Of a stretch of 25,186 bases of DNA, positions 21,161 to 25,186 are shown one piece after another. Source of the DNA: a virus. The stretch lies in IMG/VR virus record IMGVR_UViG_3300048508_000206, positions 1 through 25,186 of that record. One strand, written 5' to 3'. The position numbers and the translations under genes were made by a program. Below the pieces are notes generated by a model, which did not search any database, was not told where the DNA came from, and saw only the letters and a list, made by a program, of their open reading frames with translations. Each line of letters starts with the position of its first letter. Within the stretch, counting starts at the first letter, position 1.

Positions 21161-21264
21161 ACGAAAACGCAGAACGCATCAACGGTTGGGCAGCAATGCT
21201 CGGTGTTATTGCAGCAATGGGTGCCTATGCATCTACAGGACAGATCATCCCAGGAGTATGGTAA
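21157..21264 (+). CDS. hli: Second, minimal high-light-inducible protein, 35 aa
   Basis: MNENAERINGWAAMLGVIAA, then a short tail GQIIPGVW. ENAERINGWAAMLG is the Hli signature with Trp in place of the usual Arg after NG (typical: NGRxAMxG). The protein is little more than the single pigment-binding helix plus the conserved TGQIIPG end. Its ATG overlaps the preceding stop codon. Photoprotection of the host photosystem is the expected role. Confidence 0.88.
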   Translation: MNENAERINGWAAMLGVIAAMGAYASTGQIIPGVW

Positions 21265-21384
21265 ATGTTAATTCTAGGGTCTATTTTACTTGGATCCTTT
21301 GTCTTTTATTCATTACTCTCTGAGGATGAAGATGATGACAATGGTCCAGATAGTGGTATAATGACACCAGTATTTAATAATTAA
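21265..21384 (+). CDS. Tiny membrane protein, 39 aa
   Basis: MLILGSILLGSFVFYSLLS is a single membrane helix, followed by a very acidic tail (EDEDDDNGPDSG). It begins on the base after the stop codon of the second Hli and so is probably cotranslated with it. It may associate with a thylakoid complex, but nothing identifies it. Confidence 0.6.
   Translation: MLILGSILLGSFVFYSLLSEDEDDDNGPDSGIMTPVFNN
21335..21362 (+). promoter_or_regulatory. Sigma70-type promoter before peroxiredoxin
   Basis: ATGACA (21335-21340), 16-nt spacer, TATAAT (21357-21362), inside the end of the 39-aa gene and 26 nt before the peroxiredoxin start. Confidence 0.5.
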
Positions 21385-21388
21385 CTAT

Positions 21389-21934
21389 ATGCAAATGGAA
21401 ACACATGTACCCCAAGTAAAATTTGTTCTTCGTAAAGAAGGTCCATGTCTTACTTGTGGTGAATTTGAAACTGTTAATTCTATTGACTTGTTCCAGGGAA
21501 AAAGAGTTCTTGTATTCTCTCTCCCTGGTGCATTTACACCAACTTGTACTACTCAGCAACTTCCTGGATACGAGTCTTTTTATGATAAGTTTTTGCAACT
21601 TGGAGTTGATGAAGTATATTGTATCTCTGTAAACGATGCGTTTGTTATGAATGCATGGGCAAATGAGTTGGGAATTAAAAAGGTCAAGATGCTCCCTGAT
21701 GGTAACGCAGACTTTACCCGCAATATGGGTATGCTTGTTTCTAAGGATAATCTTGGTTTTGGTAACCGCTCTTGGCGTTATGCAATGGTTGTTGATGATG
21801 GTATTGTTCAATTCATGACTACTGAACCTGGACAAAAATCTAATGCAACAGAAGATCCTTATGGTATGACTGCACCAGAAGAACTTCTAAAGTACCTTGA
21901 AAGATATGCAAAAAAACGTACAGTTAATTTCTAA
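21389..21934 (+). CDS. Peroxiredoxin, Prx5 type
   Basis: 181 residues. FSLPGAFTPTCT at 43-54 contains the peroxidatic cysteine C53 in the PxxxTPxC motif, and R127/R130 in NRSWRYAM are placed for the catalytic arginine. The general layout (KMLPDGNADFTRNMGM, MVVDDGIV) is that of Prx5/AhpE-like thiol peroxidases. CLTC at 20-23 near the N-terminus is an additional Cys pair that might act in resolution. It reduces hydrogen or organic peroxides, which fits the neighbouring Hli genes. An ATG two codons further on (21395) is an alternative start. Confidence 0.92.
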   Translation: MQMETHVPQVKFVLRKEGPCLTCGEFETVNSIDLFQGKRVLVFSLPGAFTPTCTTQQLPGYESFYDKFLQLGVDEVYCISVNDAFVMNAWANELGIKKVKMLPDGNADFTRNMGMLVSKDNLGFGNRSWRYAMVVDDGIVQFMTTEPGQKSNATEDPYGMTAPEELLKYLERYAKKRTVNF

Positions 21935-21939
21935 AAATA

Positions 21940-21946
21940 CTAAATA
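21940..21946 (+). promoter_or_regulatory. Late promoter-like motif CTAAATA
   Basis: CTAAATAAATA begins at 21940, 6 nt after the peroxiredoxin stop and 33 nt before the next start codon. Confidence 0.55.
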
Positions 21947-21978
21947 AATATACTAGTAAAGATATTTGGACAAATCAA

Positions 21979-22173
21979 ATGGCTCTTAACGAACCCACCT
22001 TAAATAGACTGAGATCAATTGCTGCCTCTGTAAAGGCAGGCGACTCAGTGTCCTCCATGAATCTGGTCTGGGCACAAAAGAATGCGATCTATGACGAGAC
22101 TGCAACAGCAGATCTCAAGTCAGCAGGTAAGTATATTGAAGCGGCAGATCAGGAAGACACCACAGAAGTCTGA
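21979..22173 (+). CDS. Small hypothetical protein, 64 aa
   Basis: MALNEPTLNRLRSIAASVK, then NLVWAQKNAIYDE and an acidic end (DQEDTTEV). Soluble, helical, no recognised motif. It sits between a late-type motif and a terminator, so it may be expressed alone as a late gene. Confidence 0.7.
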   Translation: MALNEPTLNRLRSIAASVKAGDSVSSMNLVWAQKNAIYDETATADLKSAGKYIEAADQEDTTEV

Positions 22174-22210
22174 TTCTCCAACTTAAGTTGTATACATATA
22201 GTAAATGTTA

Positions 22211-22234
22211 GTCCCTCTAGTAGGGACTTTTTTT
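22211..22234 (+). terminator. Rho-independent terminator
   Basis: GTCCCT/AGGGAC stem with a 5-nt loop CTAGT, followed by seven T. As at 20474, the next ATG follows the T-run directly. Confidence 0.9.
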
Positions 22235-22441
22235 ATGAACTTATTATTGCGTCCACTAGATAATCCATCTGATCCTGTATGGTCAGTAATTCTTATGACA
22301 GCCATGGCTGCTGGATTGGCATTAGTATACATTGTATACATATTAAGAATAGCATTTGCTGAATTAAAATATGGCAGATCAAATCAACCAGAAGGATGCG
22401 AATCAGGACCAGCAGATAGCACTCCTGACACACAGGATTGA
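22235..22441 (+). CDS. Small membrane protein, 68 aa
   Basis: MNLLLRPLDNPSDPVW, one strong hydrophobic segment at about residues 15-40 and a hydrophilic tail. The start at 22235 was chosen because the earlier in-frame ATG at 22205 would place the terminator hairpin inside the gene. Overlaps the XhlA-like gene by 71 nt in another frame. Unknown; small size, topology and the neighbour allow a holin- or spanin-related role. Confidence 0.55.
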   Translation: MNLLLRPLDNPSDPVWSVILMTAMAAGLALVYIVYILRIAFAELKYGRSNQPEGCESGPADSTPDTQD

Positions 22442-22655
22442 AGACGCTGAGAAAACTCAAGAAGAACTTCGTGATAGAGTTCGTAAACTAGAGAAGTGGG
22501 TATGGGGTGCTGGTGCCGTCATATCAGCAGCGATCACAATCATAGGAATAGCAACGGCAGCAGATGCCAAGGAGATCAATTATGGGCGCAATGACACCAC
22601 CAAGCAGGAAGTCCTGCTACAACTTCCGAGTGACGGAGATCAACCGTGTTCTTGA
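22371..22655 (+). CDS. XhlA-like coiled-coil membrane protein
   Basis: 94 residues. Residues about 10-42 form a heptad-rich coiled coil (IALLTHRIEDAEKTQEELRD), followed by KWVWGAGAV and a membrane helix at about 43-63. This is the architecture of haemolysin XhlA (Pfam XhlA), which works with holins in some phages. The tail after the membrane span (EINYGRNDTTKQ) overlaps the nuclease gene by 74 nt. A role in lysis or membrane anchoring is plausible; the main holin candidate is at 1616. Confidence 0.6.
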   Translation: MADQINQKDANQDQQIALLTHRIEDAEKTQEELRDRVRKLEKWVWGAGAVISAAITIIGIATAADAKEINYGRNDTTKQEVLLQLPSDGDQPCS

Positions 22656-23043
22656 TGGCGATACTATCGATGTCACTATTGACCTCGGGTTTGATCTATA
22701 CAAGAAAGAAAGAGTTAGAGTTGCTGGAGTTGATACGCCAGAGAAGAGGACGAAGAACCTAGAGGAGAAGGCACTTGGAATCGACGCAACCAACTGGCTC
22801 AAAGAAAAACTGGAGAGTACTATCGCTGGTGATGATGAGTTGTCTGTTAGGACTGAACTTGTTGGTGGCGTCGGTAAATATGGGCGTCTTCTTGGTTGGC
22901 TTTACATTGGGGACAGCAACGTGTCACTCAACGAACAAATGATTGAAGAAGGTTATGCTCATGCATACGATGGTGGCACCAAGGATATGAACCTTGAAGC
23001 ACTAAGAGAGATTCGTAGAGCACATGGAACGTTAGTAGATTAA
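22582..23043 (+). CDS. Thermonuclease (staphylococcal nuclease family)
   Basis: 153 residues from the ATG at 22582 (22564 and 22591 are also in frame). VLDGDTIDVTIDLGF (D25, D27), ERVRVAGVDTPE (R46, D51, E54) and GKYGRLLGWLY (R102) give the calcium and catalytic residues of SNase in order, and SLNEQMIEEGYAHAY is the conserved helix. Length is normal for the family. No signal peptide with this start, so it would act in the cytoplasm, for example on host DNA. Overlaps the XhlA-like gene by 74 nt. Confidence 0.93.
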   Translation: MGAMTPPSRKSCYNFRVTEINRVLDGDTIDVTIDLGFDLYKKERVRVAGVDTPEKRTKNLEEKALGIDATNWLKEKLESTIAGDDELSVRTELVGGVGKYGRLLGWLYIGDSNVSLNEQMIEEGYAHAYDGGTKDMNLEALREIRRAHGTLVD

Positions 23044-23086
23044 TTGTCTGCCGTGATACAGTTTGCGAATCTCAAGAAATCTTAAG

Positions 23087-23093
23087 CTAAATA
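23087..23093 (+). promoter_or_regulatory. Late promoter-like motif CTAAATA
   Basis: CTAAATAAGAATA starts at 23087, 28 nt before the start of the first secreted-protein gene. Confidence 0.55.
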
Positions 23094-23120
23094 AGAATAC
23101 ATACCTCTTTGGTAAATCAT

Positions 23121-23615
23121 ATGAAAAGGTTTTTACCCTTCATTATGTTACTGATGACGGCACCAGCAGCGAATGCAGGTGCTCTTACGCATAAGTTATC
23201 TTCTAGTGTTCAGTTAACCGTTGATGCTGCTGCTACCAATGTCACAAGACTTGGTAGTAACTTCTCAATTTCAGGTAGCGGTGTAGATACTACTGACGGG
23301 ACAACAGTTAATACAATTTCTACTGGTGCAATTACTAGTGGAATTTATGCTCCAGGCACAATTTCTGCTACTCAGGATAATCCTGGTAGTGCTTTTAGTT
23401 TCTCTCAGTCTTATACACAGGCTGATGCGATTCCAACAGCAGCAGTCACTGTTGGTGATGTAGCAAACTTTGGCAACATTACATCTACAACTGCAGGATC
23501 TGCTGGTTCTCTAGCTGGTACTCTTAGTACTGCTGGTGCTATTACTTTGACGGCTGGTGGAGCTGGTACGAATGCTACGGGACAATTTGTCTCTGAGCTC
23601 ACAATTCTACACTAA
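23121..23615 (+). CDS. Secreted Ser/Thr/Gly-rich protein (paralogue 1)
   Basis: 164 residues from the ATG at 23121. Signal peptide MKRFLPFIMLLMTAPAANA, cleaved before GAL. The mature part is rich in Ser, Thr, Gly and Ala with beta-strand periodicity (ISTGAITSGIYAPGTIS, NPGSAFSFSQSY, STAGAITLTAGGAG), resembling adhesin-like or surface proteins. NPGSAFSFSQSYTQ aligns with DPGAAFQFTQTYMG in the next gene, so the two are related. No recognised family. A TTG 12 nt upstream is an unlikely start. Confidence 0.7.
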   Translation: MKRFLPFIMLLMTAPAANAGALTHKLSSSVQLTVDAAATNVTRLGSNFSISGSGVDTTDGTTVNTISTGAITSGIYAPGTISATQDNPGSAFSFSQSYTQADAIPTAAVTVGDVANFGNITSTTAGSAGSLAGTLSTAGAITLTAGGAGTNATGQFVSELTILH

Positions 23616-23618
23616 ATA
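23612..23618 (+). promoter_or_regulatory. Late promoter-like motif CTAAATA
   Basis: CTAAATA overlaps the stop codon at 23613-23615 and is followed by a strong ribosome binding site, GGAGG at 23622-23626, 9 nt before the next ATG. Confidence 0.5.
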
Positions 23619-23635
23619 AATGGAGGTCAAAGATC

Positions 23636-24106
23636 ATGACTTCTGGAAAGACAATCACATATATTGTGATGTCTGCGGTGGGAGTAAGTCTTATTCCTGC
23701 CGTTGCCCTGGCGGTCCCCGTGGTCCCAAACTTCAGCCAGGGAAGCATGACCAGCCACACGGAGACAACCTCTAAAGTGACTGAAACAATTAACTCTATA
23801 GATTATGCAACAGGATGGCAATATTCAGTATCGGGAACAAACGTGACCAACGGGGGGCAATCCCTCAGTCCGAACCCAACAACAAACTCAGTGATAGTGA
23901 ATCCATTAGGAGGAACAGAGGGGCAAGTAACAAGCGCCAACTCTGGTCTAGATTTAAATGGTCAGAGTTTTACGATCGCAGATCCAGGAGCGGCATTCCA
24001 GTTCACCCAGACCTACATGGGACCAGGGGTAACGAATCAAACTGTGATTCAAAGAACCACCGAGGTTACCAGCATAACCGACACAACAAGTATCTTTACT
24101 CAATAA
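23636..24106 (+). CDS. Secreted Ser/Thr-rich protein (paralogue 2)
   Basis: 156 residues. Signal peptide MTSGKTITYIVMSAVGVSLI... ending ALAVP. The mature part repeats the style of the preceding protein: YSVSGTNVTNGGQ, then DPGAAFQFTQTY and a Thr-rich end (TTEVTSITDTTSIFTQ). Strong ribosome binding site GGAGG. The ATAA at its stop overlaps the proposed AUA start of the next gene. Confidence 0.75.
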   Translation: MTSGKTITYIVMSAVGVSLIPAVALAVPVVPNFSQGSMTSHTETTSKVTETINSIDYATGWQYSVSGTNVTNGGQSLSPNPTTNSVIVNPLGGTEGQVTSANSGLDLNGQSFTIADPGAAFQFTQTYMGPGVTNQTVIQRTTEVTSITDTTSIFTQ

Positions 24107-25113
24107 AAACAATATGTCTATCTGTTCTGACTGCGGTTGTAACTGCCCCTGCTCATGCAGCAGATGTCGGGGGTGTAAGTGCAACAGCAAACCCAATCGC
24201 AAATAGTTCAGGCTCGGTTACCAACCAGGCCATTCAGGTATTACAAGGACCATATATAACCAATCAATATGGTGGGGGTATTGCATGTCAAGGACCGACT
24301 GCTAATATCACGCCATTCATTACTCATGCTCGTAATGAGAAGGATCCATTTGAAAGATATTACTATGAACCACAGTATGATAACAGAGATTTTACAGGTC
24401 AGTTAGTAGAAGTTCAAAAGAATGTGAAGAACTGGCCTTGGTCTGAACATTATGATAATAGAACATATACAAACTCCGAAGGTGAGACTGTTCGTGCCTA
24501 TGAAGATGGTGCAGATATGCCTATCACTGTTATGGAAATGACAGGGGATGGAGTACCAGACCATCCAGGACAGGAACTCTGGCAGAAACCAGTAAGAACT
24601 GGTGATGCAATTAGTAACAGCACTAGTCTTGGATTATCTGCAACTATCTCTTTTCCACTTGATGGTGGACTACAGGAACGATGTAAAACTGCAGCAGATA
24701 CACAGATTGCTTTACAAGGTCAGATGCTTGCCAATAAAAGATTAGACTTTGAGATTGCCCGTTTGAAGAATTGTGGCGAATTAATGCAAAAAGGAATCAG
24801 TTTCCACCCCAGAAGTCCTTATTTTAAAGTGTGTGCGGATGTGGTAGTTCAAAATGTTAATACTATCAAGCAACACCGTCACTCTATCCCTTCGGTTTCA
24901 GTGCCGAACGTAAGATCTTTATCGCCCGGTTCCGATCCCGTTGCTCCGCCTTCCTCTCAGCAGCAGACAATACAGGGGGCTTCTTACCCCGTAAGGCAGC
25001 AATCTTCTTCACAACCTTCTTCGTCACAGGTTTCACCACTTTTAACAAAAGATCAGCAAGAGGCTTTGCGAGCAGTGCAGAGGTCGTCGCAACTACAGCA
25101 ATTGAGGCGGTAA
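24103..25113 (+). CDS. Secreted protein of unknown function with apparent AUA start
   Basis: 336 residues if translation begins at ATA 24103. That codon is followed by KTICLSVLTAVVTAPAHA/AD, an excellent signal peptide like those of the two preceding genes, and it overlaps the preceding stop as ATAA in the style of the usual ATGA overlaps. No ATG, GTG or TTG is available near it in frame; the ATG at 23815 would add about 96 residues read out of frame through the upstream gene. Mature features: IACQGPTANITPF, NWPWSEHYDN, a helical part with paired cysteines (QERCKTAAD, LKNCGEL, FKVCADV) and a Ser/Gln/Pro-rich tail from about residue 262. That tail is antisense to the minus-strand gene. Not recognised. 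Confidence 0.6.
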   Translation: MKTICLSVLTAVVTAPAHAADVGGVSATANPIANSSGSVTNQAIQVLQGPYITNQYGGGIACQGPTANITPFITHARNEKDPFERYYYEPQYDNRDFTGQLVEVQKNVKNWPWSEHYDNRTYTNSEGETVRAYEDGADMPITVMEMTGDGVPDHPGQELWQKPVRTGDAISNSTSLGLSATISFPLDGGLQERCKTAADTQIALQGQMLANKRLDFEIARLKNCGELMQKGISFHPRSPYFKVCADVVVQNVNTIKQHRHSIPSVSVPNVRSLSPGSDPVAPPSSQQQTIQGASYPVRQQSSSQPSSSQVSPLLTKDQQEALRAVQRSSQLQQLRR

Positions 25114-25186
25114 CAGTTATCATACCTGCTGATGGTATGTTCTGTACAATCTGATCAGGTATTGTAAGGTTTTCAAATACAGGGAG
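24884..25186 (-). CDS. Minus-strand membrane protein with basic tail (5' end outside the window)
   Basis: On the minus strand the frame is open to the window edge: 21 further sense codons precede the ATG at 25123, reading LPVFENLTIPDQIVQ before SAGMITVTAS, so the start probably lies beyond 25186. The visible 100 residues contain a hydrophobic segment (ITVTASIAVVATTSALLA), an amphipathic Lys/Val helix (LLLKVVKPVTKKVVKKI) and a basic C-terminus. The composition looks natural for a small phage membrane or virion protein. Its last 230 nt overlap the + strand secreted gene antisense. Function unknown. Confidence 0.65.
   Translation of the reverse strand, partial: LPVFENLTIPDQIVQNIPSAGMITVTASIAVVATTSALLAKPLADLLLKVVKPVTKKVVKKIAALRGKKPPVLSAAERKAEQRDRNRAIKILRSALKPKG

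Noticed and set aside
20979-21323. + strand frame of 114 codons
   Set aside because: It lies out of frame over three small genes (49-aa protein, second Hli, 39-aa membrane protein) that tile exactly and include a clear Hli signature.
21374-21835. Minus-strand frame of 153 codons
   Set aside because: It is antisense to the peroxiredoxin, whose motifs leave no doubt about the coding strand; the product has no sensible features.
23815-24102. Extension of the third secreted protein to the ATG at 23815
   Set aside because: It would read about 96 codons out of frame through the preceding secreted gene and place the signal peptide in the middle of the protein.
1-25186. CRISPR arrays, insertion sequences, rRNA, integrase or attachment sites
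   Set aside because: No direct-repeat/spacer pattern, transposase-like product, terminal inverted repeats, rRNA segments or integrase motifs were seen; the tRNAs are complete genes rather than fragments marking an attachment site.

Overview
The window looks like part of the genome of a T4-like myovirus infecting marine picocyanobacteria (Synechococcus or Prochlorococcus). The grounds are: AT-rich, tightly packed small genes, nearly all on the + strand; CTAAATA/TATAAATA motifs like T4 late promoters in many gaps; seven tRNA genes scattered singly or in small groups; two high-light-inducible (Hli) proteins; many 2-oxoglutarate/Fe(II) oxygenases; and a sugar-nucleotide and glycosyltransferase operon. 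This assignment rests on gene content, because no search could be run. No gene-free stretch exceeds about 160 bases.

Layout. 1-589: 3' end of a Lys/Ala-rich histone-H1-like protein, then a terminator. 636-2720: a GIY-YIG nuclease, small proteins, and a likely lysis pair (holin candidate plus exported lysozyme). 2735-8304: seven tRNAs (Arg, Asn, Tyr, Val, Pro, Ile, Met) mixed with four 2OG/Fe(II) oxygenases, small membrane or zinc-ribbon proteins, a Phd-like antitoxin and one minus-strand gene of unknown function. 8358-11365: a compact block of oxygenase, radical SAM enzyme, a possibly degenerate oxygenase and a convergent minus-strand oxygenase, whose ends overlap by about 40 nt each.

11433-19881: ten genes in one direction, almost all with overlapping or abutting ends, so probably one transcript. 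They encode GDP-mannose dehydratase, GDP-fucose synthase, a GT11 alpha-1,2-fucosyltransferase, a GT6 (ABO-type) transferase, two paralogous SGQPR/FGQPR proteins flanking a HAD-nucleotidyltransferase fusion, a short GDPD-like protein, a GT4 and a GT25 enzyme. The first four reproduce in order the logic of blood-group ABH antigen synthesis: make GDP-fucose, add fucose, then extend the fucosylated acceptor.

20038-21934: a small exported beta-barrel-like protein, two Hli proteins, small membrane proteins and a peroxiredoxin, behind strong sigma70-type promoters. This fits early expression and protection of photosynthesis during infection. 21979-23043: small proteins, an XhlA-like membrane protein and a thermonuclease. 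23121-25113: three secreted proteins in tandem, two of them related; the third appears to start at AUA. 24884-25186 is the 3' part of a minus-strand gene that runs off the window and overlaps the third secreted gene antisense.

Two gene models are cut by the window edges (start and end), and several short genes of 35-57 codons are included because they have good start signals and tile exactly with their neighbours.
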